This document shows, one piece after another, positions 43,231 through 56,300 of a stretch of 64,000 nucleotides of DNA. Position numbers and translations under genes: made by a program. The DNA is from Himantopus leucocephalus (lineage: Eukaryota; Chordata; Aves; Charadriiformes; Recurvirostridae): the NCBI GenBank assembly GCA_003993805.1, contig RSEF01000021.1:1797493-1861492 (forward strand). Direction: 5' to 3'. Numbering within the stretch: position 1 is the first letter of the stretch; each line of letters starts with the position of its first letter. The notes below the pieces were generated by a model. The model worked only from the letters and a program-made list of their open reading frames with translations. It was not told the DNA's origin and did not search any database.

Positions 43231-44318
43231 ATGAACACACCTGCTTGTGTCCTTGCTTTCTGCTGAGGCTTTTTTCCAGCCTGAATCAACAAATTACGCC
43301 TGGAAAAAATGACCAGAAACAGAAAACAAAACTGGAAAGACCTCACGTGGTCGCCTAGTCCATCTCCTTGCTCCGAGTGGGATCAAATTTACGCCTCCCG
43401 CGTTCCTGCTCGCCAGGCCTAACCTGTCTGCAACCCCCCCGGTGGGAGCAGGGAGGGATTATCCAGACCTCCGACCCCGCCAGGAGTCGTCACGGGCTCA
43501 CCCCCTCCCCTGCAATTGCGTGAAAGATTCAGAGGAGGAAAAAAAATTGAATTTCGAATAGATAAGGCTGGAGACATGATTTTCGGCATGTTTACATGCT
43601 AGAACATGAAATTAATTTACTTGACACTATAGTGTCTCAGGAGTAAGTATCAATTTTTATAGCTTACATGAAAATAAATCTTTTTTTCCTTACAGCACAA
43701 TGAGTATATTGTATGTACATTTGCTTCTGTTTATATACACAAATATTTAAGTACATGAACACATTGGGAATTGACAAACAGGTTCTTTTCTGCTCTACGA
43801 AGAACTGAAGGAAACGGGTACTTTTTGGCAGTCCGTTGGGAAAGCAGTTTGTGTCGCTTTGCATCAGTCACTGGCAGATGTCTGCACGGAAAAGGGAAGG
43901 GGTAAGGGCCGGTCCTTGGTGCGGTGATGAAGAGCTGTCGGTTTTGGACACCACGGAGAATGCGGAATGGGGGTAGGAAAGCGGTAACGAAGGCTGCTCT
44001 CGTGGAGAGGAGAGCGTGCCGTCCTTACGCCGCGTCTGCCGGCTGCGGGGATCCTCCCTTGAAACACAAACCAGCGTAAAGCACCGGCAGGTGGAAAATC
44101 CGCGCTGCGTTGAGCCCCCTCTGCCCCTCAGCTCTGCCCAAGCCACCGCGGTTTCCTCGCCGCCTCCAGCGCGGCTCGGGGCTGCGCTTTCTCATGTCGC
44201 TTGCAGTTCCCCTCCGGACAACAAAATTAGACTTTTCCAGACACCCAAGGCTGAAAATATTTTTCAGAGGGGGTTTCATTCTCCCCCCCGGTCTCTGGCT
44301 GCTGCCTTCTGGAGACCC

Positions 44319-47300
44319 TCAGTTGATCTCTCCCTCCGTGAATTCTTCCTTTATGGACTGTTTGCGAGATTTGCAGTCCGGGAGGTCGAACCCAAAGTCT
44401 GCCCACTCGTCGGCCCCGCCGCGGTTGGGGATGGTGATGGTGTGGCGCACGCGGAAGTGCACGGCCTCCATCACGCGCTGCCGCTGCAGCTCGCCCGAGC
44501 TGCCGATGGAGATGGTGGAGGCGTTGCTGCTGGAGCGGATGAGCTGCTGGGCCCCGTAGTCGTGGCTCTGTTTGAGCTCCTGCAGACCTCTCCAGATGAT
44601 CATCCTGTACTGCTCCGGGATCTTCAGTGCTCCGAGATCCTGGAAGAACAACGCCACTGAGGCATGGCCGGCAGAGACACGACTGTACCGGTGGGAGTGA
44701 GCCCCGGACCCCCAAGCTCATGCTTCGGGGGTGTGCACGTGGACACGATGCCACCCAGCGGTGGCGGGGCTGGACCTGCCCTGGGACACGGCACCGGGCC
44801 CACGGGTGCACCCCTCACGGGCCAGTCCTCGTGTAACCGACAGCCAGTTACCCACCCGCAGCTTTGCAGCTTAGAAGTTTCTTTTTTCTTTCGTCTTTTG
44901 GGGGGGTTCACATCAAACTGATGTGAAAATGGGAGGGAGGGGACCTTTCCCCTTGGGACGCAGGTTGCAGAGCACCATGAGAAGCGTTCTTATGTCTGTT
45001 CCCCCCGGGCGAGGAGCCACCAGCCACGCTGGCTTCTCCTCCGCTCCTGGACCAGGAGGCTGGAGCGGCGCCTGCCCCTGGGGACCGGTGTCGCGCAGTA
45101 ACGCACCGGTGCGGGCAACGGCGTGCGGGTACCACGCTACGGGCTGCGGGCGTCAAGCCAAAGGAGGTCGATAACCTCCAGAGTGGGGACCCTGTGCCAG
45201 AATGGTGACCCTCGGAGCGGAGAGCTGCCAGAGATCCATGTTAATGCCGAACACAGAGACTCACGGGAGTGTTAACTAGAGCAGACAGCGTGTATGCAAT
45301 TAGTAATTACAAATGCTGACTCGGACACACAGCTCAGCGACCTGGTACGAGTTTTGGCCATACCAAACGGTTCCTTTGACAGCTCACAGACGGTCACGGA
45401 GTTAGTTCAGAAAATGGTCCAGAACCAGGCTAAGGTTACGCAACTGGCCCCAGCTACCAATGAAAAATCATCCTGTCTCCATCAGCTGCATCGCCAACGC
45501 GTGGCCTCGCGTTCACCGTACCTGCCAGGCAGGTGACCGCCGCTACAGACTGCCTGGGGGCACAACGGTGTCGGGGCAGGAGCTTTGGCTCAGCCAAAAC
45601 ACCGGCTCTGGGATTCACAGGGCTTGCTATGGCTCAAAGGCATTGAGATTTATTTTTTTTTCCTTCTTCTCATCACCCTGGTGGGCCGGGGAAGCCCCTG
45701 CCTCGGTGCCGCCCTCGATATCCTCACCGAGAGACTGCGCTTCAACCCGGAACGGCAGCAGCAGACGCTCCGTGCAAGCTCAGGCGTTTCTAGCATTCCC
45801 TCTACTGTTCTTCACGCCAGCTTCTGCCTGACCTGGGCTATTTCATTCCAGCGTTCCCTTAATACAAGTGCCCTGGGCTTGCCTCCCTTATTTCAGCCTC
45901 TTTTGCCTTAAAGATTAACAGGGGAAAACGTAGGATCGGATTTAAACCTCCCTGAACTGCAGTGGAGGCGTTCCCGCTGGCTCAGCGGGCTTTGGGGTAT
46001 TTTGGGGTGGAAAATCTACCTGAGGTCTGGTCTGGGGATCTTTTAGCTCTTTTGTTTCTGACAGTCTGGAAGAACCAGTGGAGACTATCGTGGTTGCTAC
46101 CAGTGACTGAGCTGCTGCTAAATCTGCGGGACCAGAAAGGGTGTGTAAATGGAAAGGGTAAATCCTGGGGAGAACGTGTTCTGTGAGAGGGGTTGGTGCA
46201 CCGTTTTCCCTTTCCTTTAAAACGGTTTTGTCCTTGCTTTTCAGATCAACAGCTGATAGAAACAAGTGGTAAGAACAGATCTTCCCAAAGCATTTACCTC
46301 TATGGATAGGTTCTGCAGGTGGTAAATATTCTGTAACCCTTGTGAGGTGAAATAGTCGATGCAGTTTGGACACCCCAATCCTGTTAAAAAACTGCAGAAA
46401 AAATTTGGAAAATAAAGTGGCGTTAACTTCTCACGAATAAAAGCTGTGCTCGCAACCATCACTGCAGGGGCAAACCGTGTCTGGGGTCGCTGCAAAGGCG
46501 GGGGGCTGCGGGGAGCTCGCCCCGGGCTGCTCCGGCGGCGCCCGCAGGCGTCCTGGCCCTGCCTGCGGCCGTCCCACGTGTCACCTCCGCTGCCATTAAC
46601 GTCAAAGCGAAGCGTGGGACGACGTTCATTCCTAAAACTACACTTTTTCTCCTGCTCCTCAGAGGCTTCAGCTGAGTAACTTGCTGGGAATAAGGGGGGG
46701 AGCGGGGGACGTGCCGGAGCGCGGGCAGCCTGCTGGGGCGGGGGGGGTCGCGCATCGCCGCGGGCTGCAGCTACGCGCCTCTCCTCAAACTGCCCCCACA
46801 GCCTCCCTGCTTCGCCGGGGCGCCTGTCGCAACGTCGGTGGCCTTTTTAAAGACTGAAACGTTAAAAAGTGGCTGCAGACCTGCTAAGGCGTCCCTGGTG
46901 GAAATGAGCCACGGGGACCGCTCTCCAGACACTGCTGGCGAGGAGGGGGCAGGGGGAAGTTCCCACAGCTACGTGCCGGTTTGACACGCGGGAAAAGTCT
47001 CTCGTTCGGATGCATTCAATTTTCACTTCAGCAAGGATGGATCACCCAGACAGAGGTATGTGAGGGCAGTCGGGGTGTCTCTAACTGGCAGGTGGCTGCG
47101 CTTTGGCTTCTGAGATGAGAAGAATGGTCTGTGTGATTTCGTGAGCAGTGATTTCTCAGTGGGGACCAGTGGCCAGTTGACCAGTTGCTAGACAGATGGG
47201 AAGGTTAGACTGAGGGACAACAGCAAGAAACGTCAGAGGACAAGACAGACAGGGCATCGGTCGCCTTCCCTACCTGACGAGGCTGGGATCGGGGTTGTAG

Positions 47301-50300
47301 GGCGGAGGTGGGGTGCAGTGGGATCCGGAGACCATGGACTGGGACGAGTGGCCCCCATTCATTTCTCCGTTGGGTTGCATGGGGTGGCTGTTTAGCATCC
47401 CGGGTCCTATGCAGCGGCGATGACAACGCAACAAACAGATCCGTTAGACGTCACCCCACCCGGGACAACCACCCGCTCCCTCGGCAGGGAGCCTGCCGTC
47501 TGACGGGCGGGAAGAGCCCCTGCGAGCACAGACCGCTGCCGGTGCTGCCGGTGCTGCCGGTGCTGCCCGCGCTGCGGTGCCCGGTGAGGTGCGGACCTTA
47601 CCCATGGGCCCCAGGCTGGGCGCGGAGCTGGAGCCGTGCTGCGCTGGCTGCCCGACCAGCTGGTTGACGGAGGGCAGCTTGTTGATTCCGCCGCCGTGAA
47701 CCTTGTTCATGGGTGACAGGACGGGGCCGTAGGAGGAGGGCGTCTGCAGCTGAGTCCTGCTCGGGGGAAGCGAGCGGCCGGTCAGCCTGCAGCGGGGGGG
47801 ATGGAGCCGCCCTGCCCCGACCCAGAGCTCCCCTCCGGCCCTCCATCACGCTCCCCTGCCGAGGCTCCAGGCAGCCGCACCGATGCGGACTGCGGCACGG
47901 AAAAGCTGCTTTGCACCCGTAGCAGCTCCACAGCGGTTGTCAGCCCTCGCTATGTAGACGTGCTGTGAGCCATCGGACCAGCCCCAGACTGGGCTCCCGC
48001 AGCCACACAGGGCCAGGGCTGCTCCCAGCCCCTCGGGGATGCTCTCGGCCGTACTCACTGCCTCTGCAGGAGCTGCTGCTGCTGCTGCCGGTAGGAGTCA
48101 ACCAGCTGCTGCGGGACCAGCTCCACCAGCTCCAGGCTCTCCTTTATCTTCATCAGGATCTCGAAGTTCTCCCGGCCTCGCACCTGGAGGAGGGAACAAG
48201 CCCAGGGCTTCGCTCTGTTCTCGTCCCACCTGGCCACCTCCCTCGTGGCCCCTTTTTTCCACCCAGCCGCACGAGATGCAGTGTCACTGTGGCCAGGGAC
48301 TATTCGGGGGTCCAGGACTCCCTTGGACATGTGCATTCACAGATGCTTTTGGTCCTGTGCTCCAGGGCTCTGCTCAGCCCCCGTAACTGCCGCCCTGCAG
48401 GAGACCGTGCCACCCCGTCCTGCCCAGCATCGCATCCCCAAGGCGTTTCTCACAGAGGGGACAATGCCACCGCCGTCCTGAGCTGAGTTCTCAGTCGGTG
48501 CAGCTCACCAACACTTACAGGCACGTAATACATCTCCTCCTCCCCGTGCCTCCGCTTCTTAATGCCGGCCCCCAGCGCTGGGATGCTCTGAGGGCTCTGC
48601 TTGAACGCTGGAAAGGAGAGAGGAGGAGCGTTAGCGTGCCGTCCTCGGGAGGGCAGGACACAGCTGGGAGCACCTTGGCTCCCGGCAGGATGCTCCCGGC
48701 AGGATTTAAGCTCAAGCCATGCAGGATTCTAGCTGTTCCCCTGGTTCTGGCATTGACAATGTCCCTTTATTAGTAATAATAACGAAGAACAAATGTATCT
48801 GGACATGACAGCCCTGCACAAACAGCTTTGCACTCTGGAGGAAAGGGGACTGGGTCCTATTTATAAGTCTTTATATTTAGTTGAGAAAAGTCAAAGCATC
48901 GTGCCTGGGTGTGGATTTGAGCCCGAACGTCTGGAGCGCAGTGCGATGGGTGCGATGGGAAAGGAGCTGAGGCAGAAGCATCGCGTGGCTTTGAGCAGCA
49001 AAGGGGTGCGGGTGCTGCCAGGAGCCTGGGGCTGCGGCAGAGCGGTGCCCTGAGCCCCCTCCCTCTCCCGGCAAGGGCACTCACTGCGTTTGTTGCCGTT
49101 GCCGTTTTTAGCTGCGCTCTCGTTCAGGGCTTGCTGCTCTCGGTAATGGTCTTCATCCGCTTTCCGGTCTCTGCCGGGACAGGCGCAGATCCGTCCCTCG
49201 AACGATCTCCTCCCTAGGACTTGGCCGCTGGGAGGACAGAGAGGTTGGTGACCCTATTTCTGCTTGGGAAGTGCATCATGGCTCAGTCCAGCAGGTTACG
49301 GTCCCACTCAGAAACCAGAGCAGCAAAGTGCCTCCCCATCCCTCCCTTGGCTCAGGAAGCCACCGAGCTCCCGCAGCCCTGAGCACAGGGACCCCCTCAG
49401 CAGCAGTGTCCTGGGGGAAGAGGAGCTCCTGGGGCAGAGGAAGGCTCCAGCTGCGGGGGGAGAAGCCGATGCCGGGCTGAGTCCCCGGTCCCTCCGTGCC
49501 AGCCCTTTTCCGAGCCAGCAGAGAGGAGCCTTTTCCCGGCCGTGGGCTGGGGCTGCGGGGCGCTGCTGTGTCCCCATCTCCGGGGGTGCTCCCTGCAGGG
49601 GAGGATTCCTTCCCGAGGGACCCCAGCCCTCCCACAGCGGGGAGGGACACCCGTCCCCGCTCCCACAGCCACTCACTCTCTCGTCTCCAGGGTGATGATG
49701 ATGAGGATGGGCCTCCTGTTCATTCCTCCCACGCAGCTGCTGTTGCACATGAAGTTGTACAGGATGGTGGTGAACTCGGTCCCCACCTGCCCGGGAGGGG
49801 AGAGCAGGCGCTGAGCGGGGAGTGATGGGGGAGGCAGGCTGGGACCCCCGGGGAGTGATGGGGGAGGCAGGCTGGGACCCCCGGGGAGTGATGGGGGGAG
49901 GCAGGCTGGGACCCCCGGGGAGTGATGGGGGAGGCAGGTGGGGATCCCCCAGGGAGTGATGGGGGAGGCAGGCGGGGATCCCCGGGGAGTGATGGGGGAG
50001 GCAGGCGGGGATCCCCCAGGGAGTGATGGGGGAGGCAGGCGGGGACCCCCCTGGCTCCCAGCCTGGGGCTGGCGCCTTGGCAGGGCGAGCAGGGGAGCTC
50101 TGAGGGGATGCTTCCCTGGGAGCACTGGGGAAGGGTGGTGTGGGGACGGTCCCAGCTGGGAAGAGGGGACCGTACAAGGACTGTGGGCTCCCTGGGCCCC
50201 CCCCAGGGCTGGACTGGAGGAGATCTCCCTTTGCACCCCGCTTCCCAGGAATGGGATGCTCTGGGATGCTTCACAGGGCTGGGAGCTGAGGGAGCTCGAA

Positions 50301-53300
50301 CACAGCGGCCACCAATGTGGGGAGCAAGCGGGGGTGGCCTTAGACGTGCCAGGGCAAGCGGGACTCCTGCTCAGGACACAAGCGTGTCTCCCACCAAGCA
50401 GCCCTGTCACCAGTGGGTTCGCCCCCAGCACGGGCAGGACTACTGTAGCCCAGATAGAGGCAAGCACCGGTCCTGCCCCCCCTCCCCGGGTACCTGCGGG
50501 GGCTCGTAGGGCACCATCACGCTCTGCCTTCCCGTCACGGGGTCGTCCACGTACTGGGAGAGGTTGTTGCCTTCCACTCGGATGAGGTGGCTGGCCGGGG
50601 CCGACTGGCCTGCAAGGCAAACCGCCGCGTTAGGACGTGGGATGCTCCTCCTGTGCACGCGAGGGCTGCAGCGCGGGGCGGCACGCGCGGCCCCCGGCAG
50701 AGCGGGGAGAGCAGCACTCACCGTCATTGAAGTCGCGGCCGAGCTCGTGGTTGGGGCAGCGTTTCACCACCTCGGTGACGTGCTCGGCCTTCTTGTAGAC
50801 GGGCATGGCGCGGATGATGGTGCCCGGGGGCGGCGGGGTGGACACCTTGATCTGGATGGGACATGTTTTTGCAATCTGGCAGTAGAGTTTCTTCAGCAGG
50901 GGGGAGTACTGGAAAAGAAGAGGCACCCATGGGGTGAATGTCACTGGGCCCGACGGGACGGCGGAGGCTCGCCTGCGTGCCCTGGGCTTCCTCACGGGAG
51001 GAGGGCATGCTGCTGTACGTGCAATTAAACTAAACTCTGCCACGTGCAAAGCTTGCCTCTACCTGAAAAACTCTGATTTTTGTGGTGTAGAGCTGTTGCA
51101 GGGTAAACGCAGGGCTCCCTTCTGGGCTCGGGGGCTCCCACATGCGCCGGGACAGGCGGTTCTGTTCCCTCGGCTGCTCGCACCCACCGCCTGCTGCTTT
51201 CTCACCACTCCCAGCGCAACGCCAACGTGGCAGTAAAGCGGCGAGTTAAAATAATGACTTGTTATAAACCCAATTACCGCCCGTCGTATCGCAGCCGCAG
51301 CGGAGGGACGGTGCCAGCGCAGAGCTGCTCCGTGTGCCGGCAGAGGGGATCGCCCCAGCGGCGCCGGGGCTCCCTGGCAGCTCCACAACGGATCACAGCG
51401 CTGCAAACTGGTATTGCGCCGTCCCGGCGCGTTGGAGGGGACATGACCAAAGGAAGTTCAGCCTGTCTTTGCGGTAACTGTTTATTCTCTAGGCTCAATA
51501 TTTGTTTTTCCCCTGGAAATATGTAAACATGACCAAATTCACCCACACTTCATCGTATCCACTTTCGCCGTAAACCAGATAGATCCACCTCCTGGGTCCA
51601 GGGCGGCAGGAAGGGTGTCCCAGCCAGCCTCAGCGCTCTGGCAAAGCGGGAGCACCCGCTACACCGCGACTTAGAGGAAATCTTGCTGAAAATCAGTGTA
51701 AACCCTCATTCGTACATCACTCAGCCCATTTTGGAAATGTTACCCTGAGTAACGCACGCAGCTCCCGCCCGAGCCCAGCGCTGGGAGCACCCAGGGCGCC
51801 GACGCACCACAGCCGAAGGAAATGGTGCTTAACGTCGCTGACAGAATCACAGCTAATTATGCAAGACCTCGGAGTTTAACTCTGACTAGCGCGTGTGACA
51901 CAGACAGGGTTTTTCCTGACCACAACTCGATCCTTTGCAGCCGCTCGCAGTGACAGTGGCGGCTCCCGGGGGCCGTGGTGGGGAGGAGGATGCTCCGCAC
52001 ACAGCCGAAGGCAGCGCCCGCAGTCGCTTGTTAATAGAAAACAGTTTACGACCACCAAAACGCTCCTTGTGAGGGCACAACAGGATTTGCTGGGTTAGCA
52101 GCGAGAGGCAAACTCCTCTCACAAGGACCGTGGACCTGCTCAGCACCGCGGAAGCTCCTGGTGGCCACTGAAAACGGGAAGGGAACGGCAGCCTGAAGAA
52201 CGCAGGGTGCCGGGATCCAGCCCTGCTCGCAGCCCCCCAGCACCGGCCCGGAGCGTGGCAGAGCCCCTCGGCCACGGCGCCCGTCAGCCCTGCTGGGGGC
52301 AGGGAGCGAGTGCCGGCGCCCGGTTCCGTCCCACCACAAGCCCCGGCAGGGCTGGCAGCGCGCCGGGCGGGAGGAGGCTGCGTGCCACTTCGAGAATGGG
52401 AGGGGGGGGGAAGGCAGAGCCTGTCCTTCACCTTCCAGTAAAGGCGCGTGTCGGCTCCCAGGTGTGGGGATGTGCAATTCCCTTCCACCTCGCCAGTGCC
52501 ATGCTGTTTTCCATCTCACAAAGAATGTGTTTGCTATACAAGAGCCCACCCCTGCCGCACAGAGAGAAGCCAGTCCCTGCATGGCAGGGCATGTTCCTGC
52601 TCAAAGTATTTTATCTCATCCCCACAACATATAACGCCTGATGCCAAAAAAATACCACCGTGCAGAGTATTTGTGAGGATGTTAAAGCTTGTCCTCAGCC
52701 ATCCAAATACAGGGGGTGCCGGGGGGCGGCAGCGAGCACAGGACCAGGAGGGCGTCAGGGGGCTCCTGCCAACCCAGGGACAGCTAAGGAGGCAGACAAG
52801 ATAAACCATTTTGAGGCGGTGTTTCTAGGGAAGTTCAGGGATGATATATAGGGGAGAGACCTCTGCCAGGGTGAGGACGCGTTGGAGCTGTGGTCGGCCG
52901 GCAGCGGGTACCAGCCCCCGCGGAGGCGAGCCGGTGGGATGGCGGGGGACGTGTCCCGGGGGTCAGAGCCTGCGCTGTGCTAGAGAGAGCAGGGAGATGC
53001 TGCAGTCCTTAGGCGGTGTGATCGGGAGGTGTAACGTGAAGCTGAATCCGGCAGCGAGAATTAATCCTCAGTATTGGAGGCATGAGGACTTGCCCAGAGG
53101 GAGAAGATGCTCAGAAATGCCACCTTTCGCTCAAATCCACAAACTTTGCACTGCTACCTGATGATGCTGACTACACCTTGACTCTACGGCCGGGTTAGCT
53201 TCCCGGGTGCAATCCTGCATCTCCCGCAGGGATCGTGCCGAAGCTGGAAGCACGGTCCTGCTTGGAGCGTGGTTACTCCCCTCTGTCCGGCTGGAAGAGG

Positions 53301-56300
53301 AAGGTCTCGTGCGGCCGTGGCCCACATAGCCTGCTCGCCCACGGTGCGACGGGGGCTTCGCACCCTCCTTTTGAGGAGACAACATGGCCAAACAAGGGTT
53401 ATTTGGAGGGGGCTCTTCCTTGCCAGGTGTTAAAATACTGACAACTCCTGTCAAAGGATCCTTTCATGTAGACATTCCCGGGCAGTCCTCAACATGCCTG
53501 GGAAATATAACTGCTCTGGAAGAGTAGAGGTGCATTATGGCAAGTTATTTGGTAACAAATTCTCTCATTATACCATGTTATGACATGGATAAATCTCTGT
53601 TAAATAGCAGAGCGATTGCCCCGCAGGGAGAAGGGCTGCCGCTCAACACAGGCATGCCTCCACTGATAACCTTATCGTGTCTTAACAGCTCCAGGATTGC
53701 CTTCAAAGATCCTTCCACAATAACAAACTATTCTTTTAAGGAACTCCGTGCCGATAACTCTGGGCAAGAGAAGTCCAGGCTGTGCCCTGCGTGGCCGCAG
53801 TCCCGGCTCCTCGCAGCGTGCAGCCGTCCTGCAGCCGCTGCGGGGGCGAAGCGCTGCCGGTCCCGCAGACCCAGCCTGTTCCATAACAAGCGTTATGGTT
53901 TTTAGGATCTCAGGAGGTTCCTCATCCCCAGCTGTGTTTTCAGCCAGGAGGAGCCCTCGGCAGTGTACATTCTCCATAGGGGACAGCAAAAGGCACGTCT
54001 CGCTCGGATGCCAAGCAGAGTAGGTGCCTCTGCTCCTACGTGGTCATCTGTACTCGCTAACGATCCGCCACACGTGCAGCTCTGTGCTACATAATCTGAT
54101 TTACTGGCCCTTTACAAGCTGCAGCTGAAGTGCGCGCACCCGACTTGCAGCGAGCACGAAGGCACCGCGCTTTCCTCAAGCGCGAGATGTGACAGTCGCA
54201 AACGGCACCCGGGAGATCAAAATCCCGATATTCAATCACATAGACCAGCGCAGCCGCCCCGCTGCTCGGAACTCTTCTTCCACCACGGCCGCATTGCTGC
54301 CACCCGTCCTGGGGGTGAACCTCGGGCTCTTCACTCGTACCCTGCCTGTTCCGCAGCGTTTGGCCAAGCTGACCTCTTGAAACCGGGCACACGTGGCAGC
54401 TGGGTCCCAGCCAGAGCTCAGGCTGCCGCCCCCGGGCGCGGGAACAGTGTCTCGGGACACCTGAACATCTCCCCAGCACTGGTGCCTCAGCGCTTCCAGA
54501 GCTCGGCCCCAGGATTTCTTTCACACCTACAGAAGAGCCTGGGTACGTTCTGCCCCCGGGGCACCTCCTGCCTTTCTACCCAGTTCCTGCTCTACCCTTC
54601 GCACCATTAGCGTCTGCCTCCCCGGCTGCGTTACTGCTCTCTTCACAGAAAATGCCAGAGAGTGTCCGGTTTTGCGCGTTTGCAGAGCACAACAGGTTCA
54701 CGTGTCGGTGTGGCTTGTGGGTGCTGGTTCAGTATAAACAGCCCAAACAGCACTGAGCAATCTACCTGAAGTTCAGGTAAACTTGCAGAACGTTATATTC
54801 CTCCGGGTGTTCTCTGTCATCATGCAGCTTTCAATGTCAGCCCTCATCTGCGGGGGTGACATCTCTGTCGCTGTCCCTTCCCCGCTACTGTGATCTGTCC
54901 TGCAGTGCAAGTCCAGAGCACTAGGAATAGCTGGAAAAACCAAGTTATTTAAGCCCTAGCAGTATATCACCATTAACCTCGGTTTCTCTAGGGATTTGGT
55001 ACCCCTAAGTGTCTTTAGATGGGGTTTCTTTCACCTCTGCGTTGAAACGAGGCTACTTTTTGGGTGAGACAGAGACCGCGCAGCATCGGTGCTGAGCACA
55101 ACGGGAAACAAGAGCACCGGAGCAACAGAGCCCCGTGGTGCAATCGGCCCCGGCGGGGGTTTGCCGGGGTTATCTTGGTACCGCAGCCGCTGTATCCAAG
55201 GAAATGTTTTATGCATCACAAGATGGGAATGAGCTAACGCCCCACAACGATTCATGGTGACTGATACGGCTGCAGCTGGGAAGCAGCACTGAAATTAAGT
55301 CTCAGCATCCACCGCTGCTCGCCCTGAGCAAGCACCCCGGACCCGCTCTGGAAGAGGCCACCGTGCTGCTCAGACCCATCACTACCTCTTCTGCGGAAGA
55401 AGCGAGAGCGGGGAGAGGTGGTTTTCCCCATGGATGCTGAGAGCCTCACACGAAAAATAACCTGAATCTTCTGCGTGGAAAGCCCTACTGGCAAAGTCCA
55501 TCTCCCCCCAGCCCTCCCTGGGCAGCAGAACCGCTAGGAGGATGTGTCCCAACAGATTCGGAGCTGATAAAATCTTATTTATCTTCAACTGTTGACACCG
55601 AAGCGTCTAGACTTGCCTGCTTCGGGAGGGCTGCAGCCAAGTCCTCCTTTCTCTCTTGAAGGAAATGATTTGCTCAACAATTACTTTTTCCACAAATCCT
55701 CCCCCCTCCTCCCTACCAGCCTCCTCCTCCTCTACATTCCAGTCTCCTCATTAGCTCTACTCAAGACGTGTCCGGGACTGCAGTCAATGGATCCCAATAA
55801 AGCCACTAGCCTGGCAAGAGAGAGAGAAGAAAAGTGCTGCCTCCGGCTGCTAATTTCCTTGCGCTCCCCAGCAAGCAGCTGCGGAGCTGCATCCTGGGAC
55901 AGGTTCGGACAGATCGCAGCGGAGAGGTGATAATAATGTGTCTGTCATCTTACTCAGACATGTAGCATCTTGCAAACCGCAAATACCGTTAACCGGCTCG
56001 GACGAATCTGTTACGACAGATCCTGGAAGACATGCCGACTACAGAGCTAATTTTTTCTTTCTAATTTTTTTAATAACCATTTTTTAATCACCGGCCTATA
56101 TAACTTCTCACTGAGCTGGAAATTCCTCCCAAAACTACTTTGTTGGTCATTTACTATGAGCTGGGTTCGAATATGTCCAGTGCATTAGTGATGCCCGAGA
56201 GGAGAGCACCGCCGGTGCCCGAGGCACGCGGGTGTGCCAGCCCGGCGGAGACGCTGCCCCGGGGGTGGCTGTAAGGGACACCCCGACACCGGCCTCCCCG

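Larger units (their letters stand above)
40306..44318. other. Convergent 3' regions of the oxidoreductase gene (plus) and TP73 (minus)
   Basis: No protein-coding sequence is supportable. A plus-strand aataaa at 41026-41031 would give the oxidoreductase gene a 0.7 kb 3'UTR. Minus-strand aataaa motifs (read as tttatt on plus) occur at 42288-42293, about 41830, 41759-41764 and 41502-41507; the first would give TP73 a 3'UTR of about 2 kb. An AT-rich block at 43535-43860 stands out in GC-rich surroundings. One undetermined base (N) is at 42300. Confidence 0.55.

Noticed and set aside
44016..44660. 214-codon plus-strand frame over the last TP73 exon
   Set aside because: It is the antisense shadow of the TP73 SAM/C-terminal exon, which is unambiguous on the minus strand.
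49308..50620. Long minus-strand frames across TP73 introns, including Pro/Ser repeats from the minisatellite
   Set aside because: The repeats are translations of the 33-34 bp array. The frame matches the next TP73 exon but is out of phase with the one before it, so intron retention would not give an in-frame protein.
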